Below are positions 1-7,143 of a DNA stretch of 64,000 nucleotides, piece by piece. Origin of the DNA: Pseudomonas sp. GV085 (GTDB lineage: Bacteria; Pseudomonadota; Gammaproteobacteria; Pseudomonadales; Pseudomonadaceae). Position numbers and translations under genes: made by a program. The notes under the pieces were generated by a model. The model was not told the origin of the DNA, ran no database searches, and was given only the letters and a program-made list of their open reading frames with translations. The stretch is from assembly GCF_003050925.1 (NCBI RefSeq), contig NZ_QAOV01000010.1:124001-188000 (forward strand), given 5' to 3'. Each line of letters starts with the position of its first letter. The first letter of the stretch is position 1.

Positions 1-2
1 AC

Positions 3-728
3 CAGGTTGAAGGCATGGCCGAGCAGGTCGAGAAAGAACGCCTCGAACTGTTGCTGCAAGAACTGCAGAACAAGGTTGAAGAGAACCCGCAGCTGCAGAA
101 GTTCAAGGATCAGATCCTGTTCGAAATCACGCAGGACGGCCTGCGTATCCAGATCATGGACGCAGAAAACCGCCCAATGTTCGACTCAGGCTCGGCCCGT
201 CTGAAACCGTATTTCGAAGACATCCTGCTGGCCATGGCCGATACCATCAAGGCAGTGCCAAACAAGATCAGCATCAGCGGCCACACCGATGCCAAGCCAT
301 ACACCGGCACCGGTGATTTCGGTAACTGGGAGCTTTCGGCCAACCGTGCGAACGCCGCGCGTCGTGCGTTGGTGGCGGGCAGCTATCCGGATTCGCAGGT
401 GGCGCGGGTGGTCGGTTATGCCTCGTCGGCTCTGTTCGATCGCGAGCATCCGTTCAACCCGGTGAACCGTCGTATCGACATCGTGGTGCTGACCAAGAAA
501 GCCCAGCGTGCGATCGAAGGTTCGCAGGGGACGGAACCTGCTCCTGATGCACCGCAAGGTTCGGCTGTTCCGGGAGCCGCACCGGCTACACCGGTCGACC
601 CGAACGCATTGCCGGCGGACAAGGAACCGCTGCCGGCCCACGAACTGCGCGAGCGTCTGAACTTGTTCGATAATCCGGCACCGAAACCGGGTGAGCCAGC
701 CAAACCGGCTGAGCCGCCCAAGCAGTGA
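3..728 (+). CDS. motB: Flagellar motor protein MotB, 3' part
   Basis: Stator component that anchors the MotA/MotB proton channel to peptidoglycan. The frame is open from the window edge, so the N-terminal membrane segment and its proton-carrying Asp are missing. What is seen is the OmpA-like peptidoglycan-binding domain, with the SGHTDAKPYTG motif and the NWELSANRANAARR helix. A Pro/Ala-rich tail of about 75 residues follows, typical of Pseudomonas MotB. A strong intrinsic terminator lies just after the stop, so the motAB operon ends here. Confidence 0.95.
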   Translation, partial: QVEGMAEQVEKERLELLLQELQNKVEENPQLQKFKDQILFEITQDGLRIQIMDAENRPMFDSGSARLKPYFEDILLAMADTIKAVPNKISISGHTDAKPYTGTGDFGNWELSANRANAARRALVAGSYPDSQVARVVGYASSALFDREHPFNPVNRRIDIVVLTKKAQRAIEGSQGTEPAPDAPQGSAVPGAAPATPVDPNALPADKEPLPAHELRERLNLFDNPAPKPGEPAKPAEPPKQ

Positions 729-730
729 CC

Positions 731-766
731 CACAAGAAAGCCGACAGTGATGTCGGCTTTTTTGTG
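731..766 (+). terminator. Intrinsic terminator of motB
   Basis: Stem AAGCCGACA/TGTCGGCTT followed by six T residues, starting a few bases after the motB stop. The outer CACAA/TTGTG bases extend the pairing. Confidence 0.9.
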
Positions 767-953
767 CCTCGTGCCAGTGCTTCCGAGTTTTTGTGTTTGC
801 TTAGTAGTTGTAGGAATGATCTGAAATTTCGCACCAAGGTTTTCAGTCGTGCACGCATCTGCTTATAGTTCAGCCGTTGCTGCTCACGCGGTGACCGATC
901 TTAGCCGGTCGAAACAAAGATGGAACCACACCCACATAATCGGAGTTAGACCT

Positions 954-1223
954 ATGGCTAAGTACCACCCTCTAAAAGGCAACTTCAGCGTCGGCACGAC
1001 GTTGTACATCGACACCGAAGCCAAAGTTACGGATCTTTTCGAAACCGCCACTCACCGCATCAAAGCCGCACGTAATCTGCTCAACAGCGTCACCTGCCTA
1101 TGCGTGAAAGATGCCGAAGGTCATGACCTGGAGCATTTCGCCAACGCCGCACACATATTGATTCAGGATGGCTGCGACGCCTTGGACACGTTGGGGTGGC
1201 AGCTGGAAAAGATCGCGCGCTGA
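954..1223 (+). CDS. Hypothetical protein, DUF3077/DUF6124-like, 89 aa
   Basis: Small soluble protein of unknown function. The ATG at 954 is chosen over an upstream in-frame start because it has a GGAG Shine-Dalgarno sequence (CGGAG) about 9 bases before it. The protein starts MAKYHPLKGNFSVG and has an alpha-helical middle (FETATHRIKAARNLL) and an FANAAHILIQDGCDAL segment. This resembles the small DUF3077/DUF6124-type proteins common and often multicopy in Pseudomonas, but the family call is from memory of the pattern only. It lies between motB and the convergent TIR/caspase operon; no functional link to that operon can be shown. Confidence 0.7.
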   Translation: MAKYHPLKGNFSVGTTLYIDTEAKVTDLFETATHRIKAARNLLNSVTCLCVKDAEGHDLEHFANAAHILIQDGCDALDTLGWQLEKIAR

Positions 1224-1230
1224 AAATAAG

Positions 1231-1373
1231 AAAGCTGCGCTAGTCGTGTAATGCTGCTCACTTAAGAAATCGAGCGAACAATAAGCAACCTGTGGCGAGG
1301 GAGCTTGCTCCCTCGCCACAGATACAGTGTTCGTCCTTAAGTGAACAACATTACGATAGTCGCGGCTTTTTTA
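1231..1373 (+). terminator. Long imperfect hairpin/terminator with a REP element in its loop
   Basis: After the 89-aa gene, the arm 1248-1266 (GTAATGCTGCTCACTTAAG) pairs with 1336-1354, with two mismatches. Outside it AAAGC (from 1231) pairs with GCTTT, followed by TTTTTT at 1367-1372. The loop between the arms holds the perfect REP palindrome 1291-1320. It reads as an intrinsic terminator whose loop was enlarged by a REP insertion. Confidence 0.5.
1291..1320. repeat. REP palindrome (TGTGGCGAGGGAGC family)
   Basis: Perfect inverted repeat with 14-bp arms TGTGGCGAGGGAGC/GCTCCCTCGCCACA around a 2-base loop. The same core recurs as a pair at 32992-33124. Confidence 0.9.
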
Positions 1374-1468
1374 TGTGTGCGACACGACTGGAATGAATGC
1401 TGCCGATCATTTTCGTGGTGTCACGAAAATGATCGATAGGCCACAAGGCGAGTACCAAAAGCCGCGAC
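1359..1468. repeat. Nested inverted repeats downstream of the TIR/caspase operon
   Basis: A 12-bp perfect outer inverted repeat, GTCGCGGCTTTT (1359-1370) and its complement (1457-1468), encloses a 14-bp perfect palindrome with arms CGATCATTTTCGTG (1404-1417) and its complement (1422-1435) and a GTGT loop. It lies between two convergent transcription units and might serve as a bidirectional terminator, a protein site or a recombination relic. Confidence 0.6.
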
Positions 1469-1500
1469 ACGATCACGGTTTTTTTGCCTTTACTGCAGTT

Positions 1501-1992
1501 TCAGAACCCACGAATGATCCGCGTCTTGAGCTCGGCGTGAAAGCGATCCGCATTGGATTTGTTGACTCTACGCACCGACTCGCTACCGGTGATCGAGTCC
1601 AGTGACATCGAGCGCTTGAGTGTCGACTCGGTGCGATAAGCATCAATAAAAAATTCGATGTCCCGGTCGCTGGTCAGCTTCGGCCATTTATCGAGGTACT
1701 GCGGCAGCTCTGTCGGGCCGGTCTTGAACGAGCAGATGCGTCGGTTGGTGATGGTCGCCTCGCCGATTTCGAACGGCACCCACCAGGAAAGCGCGGTTTT
1801 CTCCGACACCACCGCCAGCAGGTGCGTGCACTCGCCGATGTTGCGGGTGATCACTCCGGTGATGTCATCGGTGGTCTGGGATTCGGCATCCAGTACGTCG
1901 AGGTAGGTCTTGATGTTGGCCTGGATCAGGCGCGCGTTGATTTTGACCGCGTGGGCGCGATCCATGTGGCGGTAGCTGATAAACACTGGCAT
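1501..1992 (-). CDS. TIR-domain protein (second TIR of the operon)
   Basis: A 163-aa protein made almost wholly of a TIR fold. It starts PVFISYRHMDR, the beta-A strand typical of TIR/SEFIR proteins, and has a LLAVVSEKTALSWWVPFEIGEA segment. In TIR NADases the Glu of this W-x-x-x-E signature (Glu75 here) is catalytic. The likely activity is NAD+ cleavage to a cyclic ADP-ribose signal. The start at 1992 overlaps the stop of the caspase gene (TGATG), so the two are translationally coupled; an upstream in-frame start would run inside the caspase gene and is rejected. This is the last gene of a three-gene operon. It differs clearly in sequence from the first TIR, so it is not a recent duplicate. 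The TIR fold is secure; the defence role is inferred. Confidence 0.85.
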   Translation of the reverse strand: MPVFISYRHMDRAHAVKINARLIQANIKTYLDVLDAESQTTDDITGVITRNIGECTHLLAVVSEKTALSWWVPFEIGEATITNRRICSFKTGPTELPQYLDKWPKLTSDRDIEFFIDAYRTESTLKRSMSLDSITGSESVRRVNKSNADRFHAELKTRIIRGF

Positions 1993-2951
1993 CAGAAATG
2001 TCCCTTGATCGCGAGTTCGCGGTAATAGGCGCCGAGGGCAGTGAGGCGGCAGCCGGTGGCGTGAATGGCGGCGTAGTACATGTGCTCGGCGTCCACCGGT
2101 TCGATGAGGCTGTGGCGATTGCACTTTTGCAGCTGGGCGAAGACCTCGCCGTGTTCCGGGTTGAATTCAGGTTCGGTGGGCTCAAAGCTGGGGGCGAGGG
2201 GGTACACCGATTCGGCTTCGGCAAACCATTCGGGGAGTTTGCGCAGGATGTCCTTGGGGATCAGCGGCGACACTTCGCGCAGGGAAATGAACTGCGAGAC
2301 ATTGGTCTTGAACACCGGGCGCTGTTCCCAGGCATCGAGCGCGTTGTCGACAAACGAATAAAGGCTGCCGGGGGTGATCTTGCCCAGGATGTTCGCGGCT
2401 CCGCCGTGCAGGGCCTGGAGCAGCAATCCGGTGAACACGCCGTGTTGCGCGCCCTCCATCGCCGGTTCTTCCTTTTTACAGGCAGTCAGAATCGTCATGC
2501 CTTCGCCGACCACGCTGCCTTCACTGCGCAAGGCGCGCAGTTCGCCGGCCGAGCCGCTCTGGCAGCAGTCGAGAATGATCACTTTGTTTTTGATCTTCGT
2601 GGCTTTGCTCGCCCAGTTGAGGATGTCGCTGAGGCGAATCCCGTCCTTGGCGCTCTTGTAATCCTGCGGGATCAACATGCCTTCGTCGGTGTCGGTATCG
2701 AAGCTGCCATGGCCGGCGAAGTACAGCAGCGCGACATTGCAATCCCCGACAAACAGCTCGTGGATCTGGTCTTCGAGTTTTTCCCGGCTCAGGTAGTCCT
2801 CGGCGGAGGTCAGTACGATGTTCTTGAAGTTCGGATCGCCATTGGCGTCGGTCTTCAACACCGAGGCCATGGCCATGGCGTCATTGCTGCAACCGCTCAG
2901 GCGCGACACATGGGTGTAGTCGTTGATGCCGATAAACAGTCCCTTGCGCAT
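1992..2951 (-). CDS. Caspase-like (peptidase C14) protease, 319 aa
   Basis: Cysteine protease of the caspase/metacaspase clan. The N-terminal strand RKGLFIGINDY is the usual start of the p20 domain. The catalytic dyad is visible as His81 in YFAGHGSFDTD and Cys130 in ILDCCQSGSAG. The C-terminal part (about 230-319) is a separate region ending LTALGAYYRELAIKGHF and could be a ligand-sensing or regulatory domain. ATG at 2951 is chosen because translation from there begins directly with the conserved strand; the preceding TIR gene stops at 2954. Placement between two TIR genes matches TIR/caspase (type IV) Thoeris systems, in which a TIR-made cyclic nucleotide switches on a promiscuous protease. 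That role is inferred from family and context. Confidence 0.88.
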   Translation of the reverse strand: MRKGLFIGINDYTHVSRLSGCSNDAMAMASVLKTDANGDPNFKNIVLTSAEDYLSREKLEDQIHELFVGDCNVALLYFAGHGSFDTDTDEGMLIPQDYKSAKDGIRLSDILNWASKATKIKNKVIILDCCQSGSAGELRALRSEGSVVGEGMTILTACKKEEPAMEGAQHGVFTGLLLQALHGGAANILGKITPGSLYSFVDNALDAWEQRPVFKTNVSQFISLREVSPLIPKDILRKLPEWFAEAESVYPLAPSFEPTEPEFNPEHGEVFAQLQKCNRHSLIEPVDAEHMYYAAIHATGCRLTALGAYYRELAIKGHF

Positions 2952-2953
2952 GG

Positions 2954-3361
2954 TTACACCGCCGTATGCTTGCGAATCGCATCGATGATGCTGTTGGTGT
3001 TCCACGCACATTCGGCATGTGCCGCGTCACGTACCACCGTGGAAATCCGCTCGGCACCGAACGGCTTGATCGCAATGATCACCTTGCCCATGCGCTTGGC
3101 GATCTCGATTTCCTTGTTGATCCACTTGCTGTAGGTGGAGTACATCCCGGCCATGATCAATACCGCCGAACACGGGCGAATCTTGTTTTCGATGGCCTCC
3201 TCAAGTTGCTTGTCGGTTCTCGCGTCGACAATCGGGTTGTCCGATGGCACCGAAAAATTCTTGTAGGTGAAACCGGGTTTGGCGTTGAGCAGGCGTACGA
3301 GATTGTCGTGGGCGTCGGAGTAGTTCCACGAGTGGCTGATGAACAGATGGTAGGTTTGCAT
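2954..3361 (-). CDS. ThsB-like TIR protein (DUF1863 type)
   Basis: A 135-aa protein whose start, YHLFISHSWNYSD, is the hallmark of the ThsB/DUF1863 TIR-like family: a F-x-S-H-S/D-W strand followed by an acidic patch. The segment MYSTYSKWINKEIEIAKRMGK carries the conserved W-x-x-x-E, making Glu84 the likely NADase residue. Thoeris ThsB proteins sense phage infection and make a cyclic ADP-ribose signal for a partner effector. Here it is the first gene of the operon, with a GAGGGA ribosome-binding site, and is followed after 2 bases by the caspase-like gene. Family assignment is good; the signal molecule cannot be read from sequence. Confidence 0.87.
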   Translation of the reverse strand: MQTYHLFISHSWNYSDAHDNLVRLLNAKPGFTYKNFSVPSDNPIVDARTDKQLEEAIENKIRPCSAVLIMAGMYSTYSKWINKEIEIAKRMGKVIIAIKPFGAERISTVVRDAAHAECAWNTNSIIDAIRKHTAV

Positions 3362-3518
3362 GGGTGTCCCTCGGTGTCGCTGGAGTGCGAAGAGGGTCTG
3401 AAGCTAGGCTATTGGCTGGCGGCTACAAGGGGATGTGACTTAAAGAGAATTGCCCTACAAGCGCCGGTGCGGGTGTCTTACAGAAAGGTCTGATGTTTAA
3501 GCAGGGGAAAATCCAGCC

Positions 3519-3551
3519 ACCGGCCGCCCCGCTGAAGGCAGGGCGGCCGGT
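3519..3551 (-). terminator. Hairpin after rsgA
   Basis: An 11-bp GC-rich stem ACCGGCCGCCC/GGGCGGCCGGT with an 11-base loop just beyond the rsgA stop. On the minus strand it is followed by a short TTTT run. Confidence 0.65.
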
Positions 3552-3559
3552 ACGTCTCT

Positions 3560-4591
3560 TTAGTAGCCGTTTTCCGGGAGACTGGCGATGATCGAGCGGT
3601 AGCTGTTCATCCGTTGCTGCTGCACGCGGCCGTCTTCAAGGGCCTTGAGCAGGGCGCAACCAGGTTCGCGGTCGTGCTTGCAGTCGCGGAAGCGACAAGT
3701 GCCGAGCAGGTCGTTGAACTCGATGAAACCGGCTTCGACGTCGGCACGGCTGACGTGGCCCAGGCCGAATTCGCGGATACCCGGGGAGTCGATCAACTCA
3801 CCGCCGCCGGGGAAGTGGAACAACCGCGCGGTGGTGGTGGTGTGAGTGCCCTGGCCGGACAGCTCGGACAACGGACCGACGCGGGTTTCGACTTCCGGCA
3901 GCAGGCTGTTGACCAGCGACGACTTGCCGACGCCGGACTGGCCGACGAACACGCTGATGCGCCCGTCCAGCTGCTTCTGCAGTTGTTCCATGCCGTTGCC
4001 GTGGTGCGCCGACACTTCCAGCACCGGATAACCGAGGGTGCGGTACACCGCGAGCAAGGCATTCAGCGCAGGAGCGTTGTTGTCGTCGATCAGGTCGAAC
4101 TTGTTCAGCAGCAACAGCGGTTTGATGCCCGCATGCTCGGCCGCGACCAGGTAGCGGTCGATCAGGTTGGCGTGGGGCTCGGGCAGCGGTGCAAACACGA
4201 TGACGATCATGTCGACGTTGGCCGCAACAGGCTTGAGCTGACCACGGCTGTCCGGGCGGCACAGCTCGGTGTTGCGCGGCAGTTGCGCCACGATAACGCC
4301 GATGCCCTGGTTGCCGGCACGCCACACCACCTGATCGCCGGTCACCAGCGCCGGCAGGTTGGCGCGCAGGTGGCAACGGAACACCTGGCCGGCCAGTTCG
4401 CCGTCGCGGGCCTCGACCTCGACCTGCACGCCGAAGTGCGCGATCACCAGGCCATGCTGTTCCGGGCCCAGATCGCCGCCCTCAAGTGCCTCGACAGCCG
4501 AGGACTCGCGTTTGGCGGCGCGGGCGGCGCGCTCGCCCTGAATCTTTTCGATGCGCCAGTTTTGACGACGATTGAGTTGGCGTTTGGCCAT
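3560..4591 (-). CDS. rsgA: Ribosome small subunit-dependent GTPase A
   Basis: Circularly permuted GTPase (343 aa) that checks the decoding centre during 30S maturation. An N-terminal OB-fold is followed by the permuted G motifs in the order G4 NKFD (163-166), G1 GQSGVGKS (217-224) and G3 DSPGI (268-272). A C-terminal zinc knuckle uses Cys299, Cys304, His306 and Cys312. It is divergent from orn with about 107 bases between starts, the usual Pseudomonas arrangement. In relatives motB is expected to be its direct neighbour; here the TIR/caspase patch lies between. Confidence 0.97.
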   Translation of the reverse strand: MAKRQLNRRQNWRIEKIQGERAARAAKRESSAVEALEGGDLGPEQHGLVIAHFGVQVEVEARDGELAGQVFRCHLRANLPALVTGDQVVWRAGNQGIGVIVAQLPRNTELCRPDSRGQLKPVAANVDMIVIVFAPLPEPHANLIDRYLVAAEHAGIKPLLLLNKFDLIDDNNAPALNALLAVYRTLGYPVLEVSAHHGNGMEQLQKQLDGRISVFVGQSGVGKSSLVNSLLPEVETRVGPLSELSGQGTHTTTTARLFHFPGGGELIDSPGIREFGLGHVSRADVEAGFIEFNDLLGTCRFRDCKHDREPGCALLKALEDGRVQQQRMNSYRSIIASLPENGY

Positions 4592-4698
4592 GGGTGTTCC
4601 GTATCAAGAATGCAGCGATTAGGTAAAACGGCCGCGAGTTTAGCACGCCCGGCCACCGGCCTAGGCTAAACTGCGCAGCATTGCCTAGGAGCCGACAC

Positions 4699-5241
4699 AT
4701 GCAAAACCCGCAGAACCTGATCTGGATCGACCTGGAAATGACCGGTCTGAACCCGGATACCGACGTCATCATCGAAATGGCCACCATCGTCACCGACAGT
4801 GACCTGAACACCCTGGCCGAAGGCCCGGTGATCGCCATTCATCACAGCGACGAAATCCTCGCCGGCATGGACGAGTGGAACACCCGTCAGCACGGCGGTT
4901 CCGGGCTGACCCAGCGGGTTCGCGACAGCCGCATCAGCATGGCCGAAGCCGAAGCCGAAACCATCGCCTTCCTGGAGAAGTGGGTGCCCAAGGGCAAGTC
5001 GCCGATCTGCGGCAACAGCATCTGCCAGGATCGTCGCTTCCTTTATACCCACATGAAATCCCTGGAAAGCTTCTTCCACTACCGCAACCTCGATGTGTCC
5101 ACGCTCAAAGAGCTGGCTGCGCGTTGGGCACCGGACGTGCGCGACAGCTTCAAGAAGGGCAGCACCCACCTGGCCCTGGACGACATCCGCGAATCCATCG
5201 CCGAGTTGCAGCACTACCGCAAGCATTTCATCAAGTTCTGA
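4699..5241 (+). CDS. orn: Oligoribonuclease
   Basis: 3'-5' exoribonuclease of the DEDDh family that degrades 2-5 nt RNAs and, in Pseudomonas, linear pGpG, so it also ends c-di-GMP turnover. The 180-aa protein shows Asp11 and Glu13 in WIDLEMTGL, Asp111, and the His157/Asp162 pair in HLALDDIRES. ATG 4699 is preferred over an upstream TTG at 4681 because a TAGGAG ribosome-binding site precedes it and the family starts MQNPQNLIWIDLEM. Confidence 0.97.
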   Translation: MQNPQNLIWIDLEMTGLNPDTDVIIEMATIVTDSDLNTLAEGPVIAIHHSDEILAGMDEWNTRQHGGSGLTQRVRDSRISMAEAEAETIAFLEKWVPKGKSPICGNSICQDRRFLYTHMKSLESFFHYRNLDVSTLKELAARWAPDVRDSFKKGSTHLALDDIRESIAELQHYRKHFIKF

Positions 5242-5260
5242 TACGGCCCACGGTCCTTGT

Positions 5261-5338
5261 GTAGGAGCTGCCGCAGGCTGCGATCTTTTGATCTTGAGCA
5301 CCAAAGTCAAAAGATCGCAGCCTGCGGCAGCTCCTGCA
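5261..5338. repeat. REP pair (GGAGCTGCCGCAGGCTGCGATC family)
   Basis: Left arm GTAGGAGCTGCCGCAGGCTG, continuing into CGATCTTTTGA, faces its complement across a short spacer. The same unit occurs at 22.1, 35.6, 44.4, 57.1 and 60.4 kb. Confidence 0.9.
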
Positions 5339-5398
5339 GGGGCTTGTAGGCTTTGGTGAAGTCAGTAGACTGCGCGCCTTTTCGCAAGGATCGCCACC

Positions 5399-6010
5399 AT
5401 GCTGCTGATGCTCTACCTGATCGCCATCACTACCGAAGCCATGACCGGCGCCCTGTCTGCCGGGCGTCGTGGCATGGACTGGTTCGGTGTGGTGCTGATC
5501 GCTTGCGTCACGGCGCTGGGTGGCGGGTCGGTGCGTGACGTGCTGCTCGGGCACTACCCGCTGACCTGGGTCAAACACCCGGAATACCTGGTGCTGACGT
5601 CTGTCGCCGCGATGGTTACGGTGTTCACGGCGCGCTGGATGCGCCATCTGCGTTCACTGTTCCTGGTACTCGATGCCATGGGCCTGGTGGCGTTCACCCT
5701 GATCGGCTGCATCACCGCCCTGGAAATGGGCCACGGCATGTTGGTGGCCTCGGTCAGCGGGGTGATCACCGGGGTTTTCGGCGGCATCCTGCGAGACATC
5801 TTCTGCAACGATATTCCGCTGATCTTCCGGCGTGAGCTCTATGCCAGCGTGTCGTTTGCGGCGGCGTGGTGCTACATGCTCTGCATCTATCTGCAATTAC
5901 CCGATGAACAATCGATTCTGATCACCCTGTTCGGTGGATTTTTGCTGCGCTTGCTGGCGATCCGTTTCCACTGGGAAATGCCCAAGTTCGTCTACAACGA
6001 CGAAGCCTGA
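5399..6010 (+). CDS. TRIC-type cation channel family protein (YadS/UPF0126)
   Basis: Integral membrane protein of 203 aa made of two internally related halves. Each half ends in the family's glycine motif: GGGSVRD in the first, FGGILRD in the second. Six to seven hydrophobic segments are visible. Bacterial members of the trimeric intracellular cation family are structurally monovalent cation channels; the cellular role in Pseudomonas is not established. The ATG at 5399 follows AAGGA. It is convergent with queG, and the two genes overlap at their 3' ends by about 19 bases. Confidence 0.85.
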   Translation: MLLMLYLIAITTEAMTGALSAGRRGMDWFGVVLIACVTALGGGSVRDVLLGHYPLTWVKHPEYLVLTSVAAMVTVFTARWMRHLRSLFLVLDAMGLVAFTLIGCITALEMGHGMLVASVSGVITGVFGGILRDIFCNDIPLIFRRELYASVSFAAAWCYMLCIYLQLPDEQSILITLFGGFLLRLLAIRFHWEMPKFVYNDEA

Positions 6011-7080
6011 CGTTCGGCATGTTGGCGCAACGCCCACTCGACGTGTTCACGTACCAGTTGCGAAGGATGTTCCCGTCGCGCCTTCAACGCTTCCAGCACC
6101 GGAATCGTTGAAGGCGCATTCCCCAGCCCCACCGCCAGGTTACGCAACCAGTTTTCGTAACCGGTCCGGCGCAGCGGCGAGCCTTCGGTGCTGCTGAGAA
6201 ACTTCTCTTCATCCCACATGAACAGTTCCGCCAGTTCGGCATTGTCCAGATTGTGCCGCGGCTTGAAGTCGCTTTCACCGGACGGACGGGCGAAGCGGTT
6301 CCACGGGCAGACAATCTGGCAATCATCGCAACCGAACACCCGATTGCCGATCAGCGGTCGCAGGTCTTCAGGGATCGCGCCTTTGAGTTCGATGGTCAGG
6401 TAGGAAATGCAGCGCCGGGCATCCAGCACATAGGGGCCGACGAAGGCATTGGTCGGGCAGATGTCGAGGCAGGCGCTGCACCGCCCGCAGTGTTCGGTGG
6501 CGTGGGGCGGGTCTACCGGCAGCGGCAAGTCAACGAACAATTCGGCGAGGAAGAAATAACTGCCTGCCTTGCGATTCAACACCAGAGTGTTTTTGCCGAT
6601 CCAACCCAGTCCGGCCTGTTCGGCAATGGCTTTTTCCAGCACCGGGGCGCTGTCGACGAATGCGCGATAGCCGAAAGGCCCGATGACCGCCTGGATCTTT
6701 TCCGCTAGTTGTTGCACGCGTTTACGGATCAACTTGTGGTAATCGCGACCCAGGGCATAACGCGAGACGTAGGCTTTTTCCGGCTGGGCGAGCATTTTTG
6801 CCATGTGGGTGTCGCCCGCCAGGTAGTCCATGCGCAGGGACACCACGCGCAATGTGCCCGGCACCAGCTCTTCGGGGTGCGAGCGTTTACTGCCGTGAGC
6901 GCCCATGTAGTCCATTTCGCCGTGGTAGCCGGCGGCGAGCCAGCGCTCCAGATACTGCTCATGCTCGGCCAGGTCGAGGCCGCTGATGCCGACTTGTTGA
7001 AAGCCCAGCTCGCGGCCCCAGTCCTTGATGGATTGGGTGAGGGCGGGCAGGTCTGTGTCAATAGCGGGAATAGCGGGCAT
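5992..7080 (-). CDS. queG: Epoxyqueuosine reductase
   Basis: Cobalamin- and iron-sulfur-dependent enzyme for the last step of queuosine synthesis in tRNA. The protein (362 aa from the chosen ATG) has two ferredoxin-type clusters, CGRCSACLDICPTNAF and CDDCQIVCPWNR, and the C-terminal helical repeats of the long QueG form. An upstream ATG at 7152 would add 24 residues overlapping the start of the divergent nnr gene, so the start at 7080 (MPAIPAID) is preferred. It is divergent from nnr with about 60 bases between starts. Confidence 0.93.
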   Translation of the reverse strand: MPAIPAIDTDLPALTQSIKDWGRELGFQQVGISGLDLAEHEQYLERWLAAGYHGEMDYMGAHGSKRSHPEELVPGTLRVVSLRMDYLAGDTHMAKMLAQPEKAYVSRYALGRDYHKLIRKRVQQLAEKIQAVIGPFGYRAFVDSAPVLEKAIAEQAGLGWIGKNTLVLNRKAGSYFFLAELFVDLPLPVDPPHATEHCGRCSACLDICPTNAFVGPYVLDARRCISYLTIELKGAIPEDLRPLIGNRVFGCDDCQIVCPWNRFARPSGESDFKPRHNLDNAELAELFMWDEEKFLSSTEGSPLRRTGYENWLRNLAVGLGNAPSTIPVLEALKARREHPSQLVREHVEWALRQHAERQASSL

Positions 7081-7143
7081 GAGGCGAGAGAAACCGGAGC
7101 TGAGGTGCGTATAATTCTGCCAGACATCGGAGCCCGAAGACGC

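Noticed and set aside
1375..1605. 76-codon plus-strand ORF over the nested repeats and the end of the second TIR gene
   Set aside because: No ribosome-binding site, codes through the palindromes and overlaps a real gene on the other strand.
1998..3134. Long plus-strand ORF (378 codons) opposite the caspase and TIR genes
   Set aside because: It is a mirror of genuine minus-strand genes with clear catalytic motifs; its translation shows no recognisable domain and it has no good ribosome-binding site.
3362..3518. Promoter for the TIR/caspase operon
   Set aside because: I looked on the minus strand for -35/-10 pairs and found none convincing, so no promoter is claimed; only the GAGGGA ribosome-binding site is clear.
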